This document shows, one piece after another, positions 18,681-27,168 of a stretch of DNA of 64,000 nucleotides. Position 1 is the stretch's first letter; each line of letters begins with the position of its first letter. The notes below the pieces were generated by a model. It had not been told where the DNA came from. It was given only the letters and a program-made list of their open reading frames with translations, and ran no database searches. This DNA comes from Hyphomicrobium sp. GTDB taxonomy: Bacteria > Pseudomonadota > Alphaproteobacteria > Rhizobiales > Hyphomicrobiaceae. A program made the translations under genes and the position numbers. The stretch is taken from NCBI GenBank assembly GCA_003987725.1, contig RXJH01000006.1, positions 62,001 through 126,000 on the forward strand, read 5' to 3'.

Positions 18681-20270
18681 ATGCACATGGCCGATCAACA
18701 GATACGCCGGGCCCTCCTGTCGGTCTCCGACAAGACCGGGCTCATTTCTTTCGCCACAGCTCTGAAAAACCGCGGCATCGAGCTTGTTTCGACAGGCGGA
18801 ACGGCTGCTGCGCTCAAGACGGCGGGCCTGCCGGTTCAAGACGTCTCCGAACTGACGGGCTTCCCCGAGATGATGGACGGACGCGTCAAGACTTTGCATC
18901 CCAAAGTCCACGGCGGCCTTCTCGCCATCCGCGGCAACGCCGTTCACGACGAAGCCGCACATGAACACGGAATTCTGCCGATCGATCTACTCGTCGTGAA
19001 CCTCTATCCCTTCGAGGCGACGGTCGCCAAGAATGCGGCATACGACGACTGCGTCGAGAACATCGACGTCGGCGGCCCGGCGATGATCCGCGGCGCCGCG
19101 AAAAACCACGAGAGCGTCACCGTCGTCGTCGAGCCAGCCGATTACGATCGCGTGCTTGAGGAAATCACGGCCAACAACGGCGCGACGACGTTGGCGCTCC
19201 GCAAAGCACTTGCCGCCAAAGCGTTCGCACGAACCGCAGCCTATGACGCGGCGATCAGCAACTGGTTCGCGCGCGAGATCGGCACGGCGACGCCCGACTA
19301 CCGCGCCTTCGGCGGCAAGCTCGGCCAGGCACTGCGCTATGGCGAGAATGCCCATCAGTCGGCCGCGCTTTATCTCTCAGCGGAACATCGCATCGGGGTC
19401 GCAACGGCCGAGCAGCTGCAGGGCAAGGAACTCTCCTACAACAACATCAACGATACCGACGCGGCCTTCGAACTCGTGTCGGAATTCGCTTCGAGGGCTC
19501 CCGCCGTCGCCATCATCAAGCATGCTAACCCGTGCGGCGTCGCGACGGCGTCGTCCCTTGCTGACGCTTATCGCAAAGCGCTCGCCTGCGATCCGACGAG
19601 CGCCTTCGGCGGCATCATCGCGCTCAATCAGGCAATCGATGCCGAAGCCGCCAGCGAAATAACGAAGATCTTCACCGAAGTCGTCATCGCCCCGGGCGCG
19701 ACCGATGAGGCGAAAGCAATTTTCGCATCCAAGAAAAATCTCCGCCTGCTGTTGACGGATGGTCTCGCCGACTCGCGCGCCGAAGGCATGAACTTCAAAT
19801 CCGTCGCCGGTGGCTTCCTCGTTCAATCGCGCGACGCGAGCAACGCCGACGATCTCGAATTGAAAGTCGTGACGAAGCGCGCCCCGACCGAAGCCGAGCT
19901 GCACGACCTGCGGTTCGCGTTCAAGGTTGCGAAGCACGTGAAGTCGAACGCCATCGTCTATGCGAAGAATGGCGCGACGGTCGGCATTGGCGCCGGTCAG
20001 ATGAGCCGCGTAGACTCGGCCCGCATCGCTGCCTGGAAAGCTGCCGAGGCCGCCAAAGCCGAAGGCCTGGACGCGCCCTTGACGATCGGATCGGTCGTCG
20101 CCTCGGATGCGTTCTTCCCGTTCGCCGATGGACTGATCACGGCGGCTGAGGCGGGCGTAACGGCCATCATCCAGCCCGGCGGCTCAATGCGCGATGACGA
20201 AGTGATCAAGGCGGCGGACGAGCGCGGCCTCGCTATGGTCTTTACCGGCGTCCGCCACTTCCGGCATTAG
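18681..20270 (+). CDS. purH: bifunctional AICAR transformylase/IMP cyclohydrolase
   Basis: 529 residues. Performs the last two steps of IMP synthesis. The N-terminal cyclohydrolase (MGS-like, about 1-160) has [16 protein letters not shown] and the [11 protein letters not shown] motif. The transformylase domain has [19 protein letters not shown], and the [11 protein letters not shown] and QPGGSMRD segments near the end. The start may be the ATG at 18681 or the one two codons later. Its stop codon overlaps the convergent transporter gene by four bases. Confidence 0.97.
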   Translation: MHMADQQIRRALLSVSDKTGLISFATALKNRGIELVSTGGTAAALKTAGLPVQDVSELTGFPEMMDGRVKTLHPKVHGGLLAIRGNAVHDEAAHEHGILPIDLLVVNLYPFEATVAKNAAYDDCVENIDVGGPAMIRGAAKNHESVTVVVEPADYDRVLEEITANNGATTLALRKALAAKAFARTAAYDAAISNWFAREIGTATPDYRAFGGKLGQALRYGENAHQSAALYLSAEHRIGVATAEQLQGKELSYNNINDTDAAFELVSEFASRAPAVAIIKHANPCGVATASSLADAYRKALACDPTSAFGGIIALNQAIDAEAASEITKIFTEVVIAPGATDEAKAIFASKKNLRLLLTDGLADSRAEGMNFKSVAGGFLVQSRDASNADDLELKVVTKRAPTEAELHDLRFAFKVAKHVKSNAIVYAKNGATVGIGAGQMSRVDSARIAAWKAAEAAKAEGLDAPLTIGSVVASDAFFPFADGLITAAEAGVTAIIQPGGSMRDDEVIKAADERGLAMVFTGVRHFRH

Positions 20271-21733
20271 TGCGCGGAGGGCGCCGGCCGCACGCGTACG
20301 AACAGCATCAGCAGAACGCCAGCTACAAGGAACGCCAGCACGCCCGCCATGCCGATGCGCTGGCTTCCCGTCTCGACGGTGACAAGTGCGACGACGAACG
20401 GTGCGAGAAACGCCGTTACCTTTCCGGAGAACGCGAAAAGTCCGAAGAACTGCGTGATCTTGTCAGGCGGCGCGATGCGTGCGAGCAGCGAACGGCTTGC
20501 CGCCTGCACCGGCGCCGAGACGATGCCGACGAGAATAGCGAAGGCGAGAAATACGTGCTCGCCGGGCGACGAGAATGGCTTCGACCCTGCAACCTTCTCG
20601 GCGACCTCGACCGTGAAAAAAACGTGGTTCTTATCGACCGACAGAATGCCGGCCGCGCCCGCGATCAACGCCAATAGCGCGATGATGATGACGGTCTTGG
20701 GCCCGATGGCATCGTCGAGCCAGCCGCCGAAAAGCGCACCGAACGCGCCGACCAGCGTCAGGATGATGCCGAAAATTCCAAGCTCGAGCGCGCCCCAGCC
20801 GAACACCGACGCGCCGTAGATGCCGCCAAAGGCAAAGATGGCCGTCAGCCCGTCGGTATAGAGCATGCGCGCGACGAGAAAGATCAGAAGGCTCGGGCTC
20901 GCAGGCAGCGACTTGATCGTGTCCCAGAGCTCGGCCATCGCCGTGCGCTCCGGATGCGCGCTCGCTGCTCGCCGCCGGTCAGGTACGAACAGAAAGAACG
21001 GAATAATGAAAATCGCGAACCATATGGCAGCGAACGGTCCTGTGATGCGGTCGCTCTCATGCGTCACGCCGTCGAGCGTCAACAGCGGTTCGAGTCCGAG
21101 CAATGTTTTCTCCGCGCCCGGGACCGGCACCAGCAAACCGGCAACGATCGCTAAGCTGACGAGACCGCCGAAATAGCCGACCGCCCAGCCCGTGCCGGAT
21201 AACCGGCCAAGCTCGCTGCGCGGCACCAGGCCCGTCATGATGGCGTTCGAAAAGACGCTCATCAGTTCGGCCGCGAGCGTCGCCATGACGAAGCCCGCAA
21301 GCACGATCAGGATCGTCGTTAGATTTGCGTCAGGCACGCCGAGCCACAGAACGCTGAGCCCCGCGAGGAAGACCAGCGAAAGCGCGGCCATCCATGGCTT
21401 GCGCGAACCGCGCCCATCGGCAGCAGCGCCGAGCAGCGGACTGAGGATCGCGATCAGCAGCCCGGCGACCGACGCCCCATATCCCCACAGCGCCTGACCG
21501 CACGCGGCGTTGGCGCTGCCTTCCGCGATCCACGAACCGCAAACGGAATTCTGAACGATAGCGTTCGCAAAATAGGGGCCGAAGAGAAATGTTTGGACGA
21601 GCGTGTAGTGCGGCTGGACGGCCCAGTCATAGAGCATCCACGAGACGCGGGCTCGAAGCGGCGCACGCGCAGCATCGCTGGCAGCAGTAGACGAGACCTG
21701 CTCATCCGAGCCGCCGAGATCGAACGTCGCCAT
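20267..21733 (-). CDS. MFS transporter, UMF1/Atg22-like family
   Basis: 488 residues with about 12 membrane spans. [25 protein letters not shown] near the N-terminus, [18 protein letters not shown] in the loop-2 signature region, GYFGGL and the C-terminal [18 protein letters not shown] are characteristic of the UMF1 (Atg22-like) branch of the major facilitator superfamily. Yeast Atg22 exports amino acids from the vacuole; bacterial substrates are not known. AGAGGGG precedes the ATG. Convergent with purH. Confidence 0.92.
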   Translation of the reverse strand: MATFDLGGSDEQVSSTAASDAARAPLRARVSWMLYDWAVQPHYTLVQTFLFGPYFANAIVQNSVCGSWIAEGSANAACGQALWGYGASVAGLLIAILSPLLGAAADGRGSRKPWMAALSLVFLAGLSVLWLGVPDANLTTILIVLAGFVMATLAAELMSVFSNAIMTGLVPRSELGRLSGTGWAVGYFGGLVSLAIVAGLLVPVPGAEKTLLGLEPLLTLDGVTHESDRITGPFAAIWFAIFIIPFFLFVPDRRRAASAHPERTAMAELWDTIKSLPASPSLLIFLVARMLYTDGLTAIFAFGGIYGASVFGWGALELGIFGIILTLVGAFGALFGGWLDDAIGPKTVIIIALLALIAGAAGILSVDKNHVFFTVEVAEKVAGSKPFSSPGEHVFLAFAILVGIVSAPVQAASRSLLARIAPPDKITQFFGLFAFSGKVTAFLAPFVVALVTVETGSQRIGMAGVLAFLVAGVLLMLFVRVRPAPSAH

Positions 21734-21777
21734 GCTCTTCCCCTCTTTGACGGCCGGATCGCCTATCCCTACGTCTA

Positions 21778-22398
21778 TCAGCCTCGTAAGACGATCAAAT
21801 GATCGGGAAGCACGTTCGGATCTCCATCTCCCGGCGGGAAGTGTGCGGCAAGCAGATCGCCGATGCTCCTGATCGCGCGCTCGAACCCTTCGACCGCACG
21901 TCCCGCCCCGATATCGGCCGTCAACTCGTCGACGATTTTCTGCCAGGTGCCTTTCGGCACCAGCGCATCGATACCGCTATCGGCGATAACCTCCACGCGC
22001 TTCTCTGCGAGAGACACGAAAATGAGGACGCCGGTACGTCCCTCTGTCGTGTGCAGGTTCTGCGCGAGAAACTGCTCGCTCGCACGGCGCCGCGTGTTCG
22101 CGTTCAAAATCGCCTTCGGCACAAGCGACGTGCGCACGCGTGGATGCCAGGCAAGCGCGAGAAGTGCCAGAAAGACCAGAAGCTGGATGAGAAAGATCCA
22201 CTGCACCGGCATCCAGGTGTAGTAGATCAGCGGCCACGGAATGACGAGAGCCAGAAGCCCAGCCCACATGAACGGGATATGCTGATACCGGCTGCTCTGC
22301 TCGGCGAGAACGGCAACGATCTCGCCCGACGTATTGCGCTCGGCCTCCGTGATGGCCGCGGAAATGCGCTCTTCGTCTTTGGCACTGATTAGGTTCAT
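21778..22398 (-). CDS. TPM-domain membrane protein (first of a pair)
   Basis: 206 residues from ATG 22398 (MNLISAKDEER); the upstream extension of the frame overlaps the neighbouring gene and is not family-like. A TPM-fold domain is split around two central membrane spans (about 42-85): residues ~5-40 contain SAAITEAERNTSGEIVAVLAEQSSRY, and 110-206 contain TEGRTGVLIFVSLAEKRVEVIADSGID. It matches the companion protein of YgcG-type TPM proteins. Function unknown. It lies 37 bp after the next TPM gene in what looks like one operon with lemA. Confidence 0.85.
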   Translation of the reverse strand: MNLISAKDEERISAAITEAERNTSGEIVAVLAEQSSRYQHIPFMWAGLLALVIPWPLIYYTWMPVQWIFLIQLLVFLALLALAWHPRVRTSLVPKAILNANTRRRASEQFLAQNLHTTEGRTGVLIFVSLAEKRVEVIADSGIDALVPKGTWQKIVDELTADIGAGRAVEGFERAIRSIGDLLAAHFPPGDGDPNVLPDHLIVLRG

Positions 22399-22435
22399 CG
22401 TGCGCGACCGCCTTTTTGTATCAACCCGATCATTG

Positions 22436-23278
22436 CTACCAGCTTCCCGAAGCGCCGCCGCCGCCGAAGTCTCCGCCGCCGCCCGACCAGCCGCCACCGC
22501 CGCTGTCGCCGCCGCTGGACCATCCGCCGCCCCAGCTTCCCGAGCCGCCCGGAATGACGACGATGCCGCCTCCGCGGCGCCGCGAGCCAGGTACGCCCGA
22601 CTGCATCACCTGCGACTGCCGGTAATTGACCCAGATGATGAAAGCAACGATCAGCAAGAAGATGAAGAGGTTCACCATGTCCGACGGGTCGTCTTGCGCC
22701 GTGCGCCCGCCGGCCGCGCGCCGTTTCACTTCTTCCGCGTCCCCGAGCAGAACCGATTTGATATCGCGGATGCCGTCTTTGATACCGCCGGCGAAATCGC
22801 CCCGCCGAAACTTCGGCAGAATGGCATTCTGGATAATCAAAGACGACATGGTGTCGGTCATGAACGGTTCGAGCCGCCGCCCGACCTCGATGCGAACCTT
22901 GCGATCGTTCGGCGCGACGATGAGCAGGACGCCGTTGTCCTTGCCCTTCTGACCGATGCCCCACTTGCGCCCGAGCCCGACGCCGTAATCCTCGATCGGG
23001 TAGCCCTGCAGCGACTTGACGGTGACGACGGCAAGCTGATCGGTCGAAGTCTGTTCGAGATCCGCGAGATCCTTTTCGATCTCGGCCTTGTCCTGAGGTG
23101 TCAGCAGCCCGGCTTCGTCCGTCACGCGCCCCGAGAGTTGCGGATAGACGGGATCGGCGAATGCCGGCGCGAGAAACGCGGGCAGAACCGCGAATAAAAG
23201 CAGCAGCATCGCGCGAGCCAACGCGCGACGCTCATTGTGCAACGTGAAACACCGAGCGGCGTTCGGAGCGCCAGCCAT
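22436..23278 (-). CDS. TPM-domain (YgcG-like) secreted/membrane-anchored protein with Gly-rich tail
   Basis: 280 residues from ATG 23278, preceded by AGGA; a TTG six codons upstream is less likely. A signal-type hydrophobic stretch ends in APAFA before Asp. The TPM domain follows, with VTDEAGLLTPQDKAEIEKDL, DQLAVVTVKSLQG and DNGVLLIVAPNDRKVRIEVG. A membrane span (VNLFIFLLIVAFIIWV) comes near residue 205, and the tail is made of Gly/Ser/Trp blocks (GGGGWSGGGGDFGGGG). TPM proteins are implicated in membrane-protein or photosystem repair in plants; the bacterial role is open. Neighbour of LemA, a recurrent pairing. Confidence 0.92.
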   Translation of the reverse strand: MAGAPNAARCFTLHNERRALARAMLLLLFAVLPAFLAPAFADPVYPQLSGRVTDEAGLLTPQDKAEIEKDLADLEQTSTDQLAVVTVKSLQGYPIEDYGVGLGRKWGIGQKGKDNGVLLIVAPNDRKVRIEVGRRLEPFMTDTMSSLIIQNAILPKFRRGDFAGGIKDGIRDIKSVLLGDAEEVKRRAAGGRTAQDDPSDMVNLFIFLLIVAFIIWVNYRQSQVMQSGVPGSRRRGGGIVVIPGGSGSWGGGWSSGGDSGGGGWSGGGGDFGGGGASGSW

Positions 23279-23307
23279 CGGACGAGTTCCTAACAAAGTT
23301 GCGGGCT

Positions 23308-23410
23308 TAGAGCATTTTCAAGCAAAGTGGCCACCGGTTTGCGTAAAGAAAATGCGATGAAACAAAAAGATATAGAGCGTCGGCCTGATTCTATCAGAAC
23401 CGACGCTCTA
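23308..23410. repeat. mosaic intergenic hairpin repeat
   Basis: A 103-bp element starts TAGAGC and ends GCTCTA and fills the gap between the second TPM gene and lemA. It contains two hairpins. The first pairs GCATTTTC with GAAAATGC and encloses GCAAA/TTTGC around TGGCCACCGG. The second is an 11-bp perfect stem TAGAGCGTCGG/CCGACGCTCTA enclosing CTGAT/ATCAG. The plan of GAGCAT, AGTGG, ACCGGTTT and a terminal GAGCG stem-loop resembles the dispersed intergenic repeats common in Hyphomicrobiales genomes. I see no second copy in this window. Confidence 0.75.
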
Positions 23411-23415
23411 GAACG

Positions 23416-24036
23416 CTACGGCTTGCTGAAATCGACCTTCGGAACCTTCTGCTCTTCCGGCGAGACTTCGAACGTCGCCATTTCCTTCGCCTGCGGGTAA
23501 AGCGCCATCTTCCACAGCCGTCCGGGGAAAGTTGTAATCTCGGTGTTATAGCTTCTTACCGCTTCGATGTAATCGCGGCGCGCGATGGCGATGCGGTTTT
23601 CCGTGCCGGCGAGTTCGCTTTGGAGCGCAAGGAAGTTCTGCCCCGACTTGATATCGGGATAGCGTTCGACGACCGCCATGAGCCGCCCGAGCGCGCCGCT
23701 GAGCGTCGCTTGCGCATCTTGGAATTTCTTCATGGCTTCAGGGTTGGTGATAATATCGGGAGGCAGCTGAATATTCGTTGTCTGCTCGCGCGCTTTCGTG
23801 ACCTCGGTCAGAACGCTCTTCTCCTGATCGGCGAAGCCCTTCACCGATGAGACGAGATTGGGAATGAGATCCGATCGGCGCTTGTACTGGTTCTGAACTT
23901 CGCTCCAAGCCGCCTTTGCCCGTTGCTCCTCGGTCGGAATGGTGTTGATGCCACATCCCGCCATGGAGAGGCCCGCCATGATGATCGCCAAGAACGCGAT
24001 CGGACGAGCAATGAAAGTTCTTGTCACTGCGATCAT
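23416..24036 (-). CDS. lemA: LemA family lipoprotein
   Basis: 206 residues from ATG 24036, with GAGG upstream; the longer frame start at 24111 has no signal. The N-terminus is a lipoprotein signal with LSMAGC (C28). The LemA domain follows, with AAWSEVQNQYKRRSDLIPNL, VTKAREQ, LGRLMAVVERYPDIKS, FLALQSELAGTENRIAIARRDY and the ending YNTEITTFPGRLW. LemA proteins form helical bundles at the cell envelope with no assigned activity. It is the first gene of the lemA-TPM-TPM minus-strand run, separated from the TPM genes by the hairpin repeat. Confidence 0.94.
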   Translation of the reverse strand: MIAVTRTFIARPIAFLAIIMAGLSMAGCGINTIPTEEQRAKAAWSEVQNQYKRRSDLIPNLVSSVKGFADQEKSVLTEVTKAREQTTNIQLPPDIITNPEAMKKFQDAQATLSGALGRLMAVVERYPDIKSGQNFLALQSELAGTENRIAIARRDYIEAVRSYNTEITTFPGRLWKMALYPQAKEMATFEVSPEEQKVPKVDFSKP

Positions 24037-24373
24037 GATTTGTCGGACCTCATCGTTGAACCGAATCCCGTTCGGCTGCCGGTAATGGACGTGGTGGGAC
24101 GAAATTTGCAAGCCGGATATTGAGTGGCTGTGACCGGAATTTGGTATGGACCTTCCTAACGGCTTGCAAGCGCCCGGGCCGAATACTTGGGGGTCATGCT
24201 GCCCTCCACAGCTTTACCAAGTTCGCGGCAAAACGACTTGGCCGATAGCCTTTCCGGTAACCTGCATCCGCCGCCTGAATACTTCGATGAGCAGCTGAAA
24301 ATCTAATGTTTCACTGAACACTCGAAATTTAATCGGATTTCGCGGCGCCTTGATAGGTTTGTGAGGGCATGGA
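24037..24373. other. 337-bp divergent intergenic region between lemA and the eight-repeat protein
   Basis: It should hold both promoters. The visible structure is a 10-bp perfect inverted repeat, listed separately. No coding frame or known RNA recognised. Confidence 0.5.
24106..24169. promoter_or_regulatory. widely spaced inverted repeat upstream of lemA
   Basis: TTGCAAGCCG (24106-24115) and CGGCTTGCAA (24160-24169) are perfect complements with a 44-base spacer. They lie about 70-130 bases before the lemA start. This could be a paired operator or a long hairpin; there is no direct evidence of function. Confidence 0.3.
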
Positions 24374-25111
24374 ATGCGAAATTTTGTGATCCGGGCTTCG
24401 CTCGCCGCTTCGGGAATTGCACTCGCGGCAGCTCCGGCATTTTCCGCCAACGATCGTTGCACGGCCATCGCCTGCTACGACAAGGTGAGAACGCCTGACG
24501 TCTACGCCACCAAAACGCGTCAGGTCATCGTCCGTCCGGGCTGGCGCGAAGTTGTGACAACGCCGCCCGTCGCCAAACAAGTCGCCGTTCCCGTTGTCAT
24601 GCGCCCAGGCAGATGGCGAACGGTGACGGCGCCACCCGTCTACACCACAAAATTAGAGCGCGTGCTCGTCAGAGCGGAAACCAGGCGCGTCGAGTTCATT
24701 CCAGCGGAGACGCGCCGCATCGAGCAGACCGTCGTTGTCTCAAGCGGAGGCACCGCCTGGGTACGAACGCGTGGGCCTTCCGGGCGCGAAAGGCTTTGCA
24801 AGGTCCGAACGCCGCCGGTCACGAAAACGATCGCGCGCGACGTCATCGTCAGTCCGGCACGCCGCATCGTTTACGTGACCCCGGCAGCTTATGGCGTCGC
24901 CCCGCGTCCAGTTCTCATCAAGCCCGCCACCGCAACGCGCGTCTACGAACCGCCGGTTCACGGACTGAACAACCGATCGATCGTCGTTCGTCCGGCAACC
25001 GCGCAAATCGTGAATCATCCGCCCGTCGTCGCCGTTGAGCGCGAACGCGTACTCCTGCGCGAAGGGCGAGACGTCTGGGTAAATTCAAGGTCGCGGCCCG
25101 AAGCGGATTGA
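24374..25111 (+). CDS. secreted protein built of eight ~23-residue repeats, function unknown
   Basis: 245 residues. A signal peptide runs to about residue 24 (AAAPAFSA). The rest divides into eight units of about 23 residues that follow a loose pattern: P-P-x-V, six or seven residues, then [RV]-V-[LIV]-V-[RK]-P and a final R-x-V. The units fall into two blocks of four. Each block opens with a cysteine and the same phrase: C34-YDKVRTPDV and C142-KVRTPPV. This points to an internal duplication. Strands alternating with Pro turns suggest a beta-solenoid or propeller-like surface. Very basic (many Arg). No family recognised; probably periplasmic or extracellular. Confidence 0.8.
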   Translation: MRNFVIRASLAASGIALAAAPAFSANDRCTAIACYDKVRTPDVYATKTRQVIVRPGWREVVTTPPVAKQVAVPVVMRPGRWRTVTAPPVYTTKLERVLVRAETRRVEFIPAETRRIEQTVVVSSGGTAWVRTRGPSGRERLCKVRTPPVTKTIARDVIVSPARRIVYVTPAAYGVAPRPVLIKPATATRVYEPPVHGLNNRSIVVRPATAQIVNHPPVVAVERERVLLREGRDVWVNSRSRPEAD

Positions 25112-25333
25112 ACGGCGAACTCCAATACGTGGCATTGCCGAAATGGAACTATGAGTTCAATTCGCCGTTGCGCAAATAACACCGCAATGGGCAGAAATAG
25201 CACGCAAAAAATCAGCTGAATTCCAACGGAAGCTAAGCTGCATTGCTATAAATGCATGAGAACTGCAGCCTATTTTGAATGTTTATTGCGAGAGCGATAA
25301 CTCGATCGCTTTTCGGATTTAACGGAGCTCGAT

Positions 25334-25630
25334 ATGGACGGTTGGAAAAAAGCTCTTGGCGGTGCAGTGGCGGCGCTTGCGGTAGCAGGATTCGCGGCCG
25401 GCGCCGAAGCAAGAGGCGGACATGGTGGACACGGTGGGCACGGCCCCGGCTCATTCGCACATGGCTACGGTGGCCATTGGCATGGACACCGTGGATGGGG
25501 CGGCGGCGGCTGGGGTTGGGGCCCGGCTATCGGATTCTATGGCCCCTATTACGATAGCTATTACGACGATTATCCCTACGACGATTATTACTATTATCGC
25601 CGATATCATCGCCGCTATTACTACCGTTAA
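25334..25630 (+). CDS. small secreted Gly/His/Tyr-rich protein
   Basis: 98 residues, with GGAG just before the ATG. A signal peptide (about 1-26, ending GAEA) precedes a Gly-His tract (GGHGGHGGHGPG, GGHWHGHRGW), a Gly-Trp block, and a Tyr/Asp/Arg tail (YYDSYYDDYPYDDYYYYRRY). No catalytic motif. The His-rich part could bind metals and the Tyr-rich tail could aggregate or cross-link; both are inference. A perfect palindromic terminator follows eight bases after the stop. Confidence 0.75.
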   Translation: MDGWKKALGGAVAALAVAGFAAGAEARGGHGGHGGHGPGSFAHGYGGHWHGHRGWGGGGWGWGPAIGFYGPYYDSYYDDYPYDDYYYYRRYHRRYYYR

Positions 25631-25638
25631 ACCCGGTG

Positions 25639-25660
25639 ACCGGCCCCAATTGGGGCCGGT
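25639..25660. terminator. palindromic terminator, probably bidirectional
   Basis: A 22-base perfect palindrome, ACCGGCCCC-AATT-GGGGCCGGT, folds into a 9-bp stem with an AATT loop and is followed by TTCGTATT on the plus strand. It lies directly behind the Gly/His/Tyr-rich gene and, on the other strand, behind the 46-residue peptide gene. Confidence 0.7.
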
Positions 25661-25697
25661 TTCGTATTGTGTCGCTTTCGGGGGAAGCTATCGGCGG

Positions 25698-25838
25698 CTA
25701 AAAATGCCCAGGCCGCACGAATGAGATATCGAAGTGTATGGGAGTAGCGGCGACCAACAGCGGAGCACTGAAAATAAGAATGACCATGATTCCGCAGGCC
25801 AAAGCCGCTTGAAGAAACTGCACAGAGCGTTTCAACAC
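25698..25838 (-). CDS. candidate 46-residue hydrophobic peptide (secreted or membrane)
   Basis: A minus-strand frame starts at GTG 25838, with AGGAAAGGG ending seven bases upstream, and stops at TAG 25698. The peptide begins MLKRSVQFLQAALACG, continues through a hydrophobic core IMVILIFSAPLLVAA, and ends TPIHFDISFVRPGHF. That is a classic signal-peptide or single-span profile: basic N-terminus, hydrophobic core, VAA before the polar tail. The gene has its own 90-bp upstream region and ends before a palindrome, so it could be a separate transcription unit. No family recognised. Short frames occur by chance, so this stays a candidate. Confidence 0.4.
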   Translation of the reverse strand: MLKRSVQFLQAALACGIMVILIFSAPLLVAATPIHFDISFVRPGHF

Positions 25839-25924
25839 ATTTGCACCCTTTCCTATCAAGGCGGATGCATTTTCCTCCGGCTGTATGGCTCGAGCGAGTC
25901 TCAGAAGCGGCGCTGCCGCGATAG

Positions 25925-25953
25925 AAATACGGCGCCCCGGGGGCGCCGTATTT
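25925..25953 (-). terminator. palindromic terminator of the small Trp/His-rich gene
   Basis: AAATACGGCGCCCC (25925-25938) and GGGGCGCCGTATTT (25940-25953) are perfect 14-base complements around one central base. The hairpin starts seven bases after the stop of the minus-strand gene at 25960. Confidence 0.7.
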
Positions 25954-25959
25954 GAACCC

Positions 25960-26160
25960 TTACCACCAACGGCAATGACGGTGTCCGTATCTCCACCAGC
26001 AATGACGGTGGCGACGCCAATAGACTTCTTGGCTCACCGACGATTGCCCGGAAATCTGCTTGAGCGTCTGCACATCGCTGCTGAGCGTAGCAGCGCTGGC
26101 AAATCCGGCTCCAAGAACCATCGCGGCGGCCGCGAAGGCGACACCCAACGTAGTCTTCAT
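25960..26160 (-). CDS. small secreted His/Arg/Trp-rich protein
   Basis: 66 residues from ATG 26160, with GGAGAG upstream; the longer frame to 26265 has no signal peptide at its start. A clear signal peptide (MKTTLGVAFAAAAMVLGAGFASA) is followed by ATLSSDVQTLKQISGQ and a dense tail, WRRHRHCWWRYGHRHCRWW, in which an R/H-H-C-W/R-W unit appears twice. Two cysteines and several histidines could bind a metal or heme-like ligand, which is inference. Tails of this type are frequent on short secreted proteins of Hyphomicrobiales, and their role is unknown. Confidence 0.78.
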   Translation of the reverse strand: MKTTLGVAFAAAAMVLGAGFASAATLSSDVQTLKQISGQSSVSQEVYWRRHRHCWWRYGHRHCRWW

Positions 26161-26379
26161 GAGGCTTCTCTCCTTGGTTGCGAGCGTCGTTCTGACGCCA
26201 AGTGAGGAGCTACCTATAGCGACGGGGGCGGGCTCGCTTTCCATACGCTTTCGTAAAGCGGGCAAAGGCGGGCTTATATCGAATCGGAGTGTTGCTTAGA
26301 CACGCCAAGATTGATTCGCGGATATGGCGTTGCACAATCCGCGCGGATTCCAGGAGGTATTCTGAAATCTTGAAGATAC

Positions 26380-26454
<75 letters not shown>

Positions 26455-26639
26455 ATGTCCAGCAGCATCAGCGCCTTGCGGCGATGGAAGACCCGCCTTA
26501 TGGCGCAAGTGACAATCCAATGCAAGGCCTCTTCACAGCGATATCCGGGCGCCCCATTGAGACAAAATGTAAGCCCCTGGCCGCGGCCATGTATCTATCC
26601 GAATGATAATGTCCCGATCCTCAGCATGAGCCCCCTTCG

Positions 26640-27137
26640 ATGCCCCATACACGCGCGCAACTGTTCTCGGTTTTGGACGAACTCGGAATTCCGACGAAAA
26701 CCGTCGAGCACCCCCCGGCGTTCACCGTCGCCGACACGGATAAGATCGAGATCGCCCTTCCCGGGGCCCACACCAAGAATCTTTTCCTCAAGGATGACAA
26801 AGGCGCGCTTTTCCTCGTCATCGCCAATAGCGAGACGCGGGTGGACCTGAAGGCCCTCTCGAAGAGGCTTCCCGCCGGACGCTTTTCCTTCGGCAAGCCG
26901 GAGTTGCTGCTAGAAGTTCTCGGCGTGACCCCTGGCGCCGTGACCGCATTTGCGGCAATTAACGACACCGCAAAGCGCGTGAAGATCGTGTTCGATCAGG
27001 CGCTGATGATGGAAGAGAGCATCAACTGTCATCCGCTCGAAAACACCGCCACCACGAACATTGCACGGGAAGATCTTTTGCGGTTCATTTGTACAACCGG
27101 CCATGAACCCCATGTCATGGTATTGACCGCATCTTGA
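26640..27137 (+). CDS. prolyl-tRNA deacylase ProXp/YbaK-like
   Basis: 165 residues, a single YbaK/ProX editing domain: LDELGIPTKTVEHPPAFTVAD, GAHTKNLFLKDDKG, LVIANSETRVDLKALSKRL, SFGKPELLLEVLGVTPGAVTAF and FDQALMMEESINCHPLENTAT. These features match the PrdX/ProXp-ala branch, which hydrolyses alanine mis-attached to tRNA-Pro. It starts 32 bases before the thioredoxin gene's ATG region and is likely the first gene of a short operon. Confidence 0.93.
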   Translation: MPHTRAQLFSVLDELGIPTKTVEHPPAFTVADTDKIEIALPGAHTKNLFLKDDKGALFLVIANSETRVDLKALSKRLPAGRFSFGKPELLLEVLGVTPGAVTAFAAINDTAKRVKIVFDQALMMEESINCHPLENTATTNIAREDLLRFICTTGHEPHVMVLTAS

Positions 27138-27168
27138 AGATCTGAGCGGCGGCGAGGAGATTGGGTCA

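Noticed and set aside
25734-25955. 73-codon plus-strand frame between two terminators
   Set aside because: It runs through the terminator hairpin at 25925-25953 and its translation is a mixed polar sequence with no start context; the minus-strand 46-residue frame is better supported.
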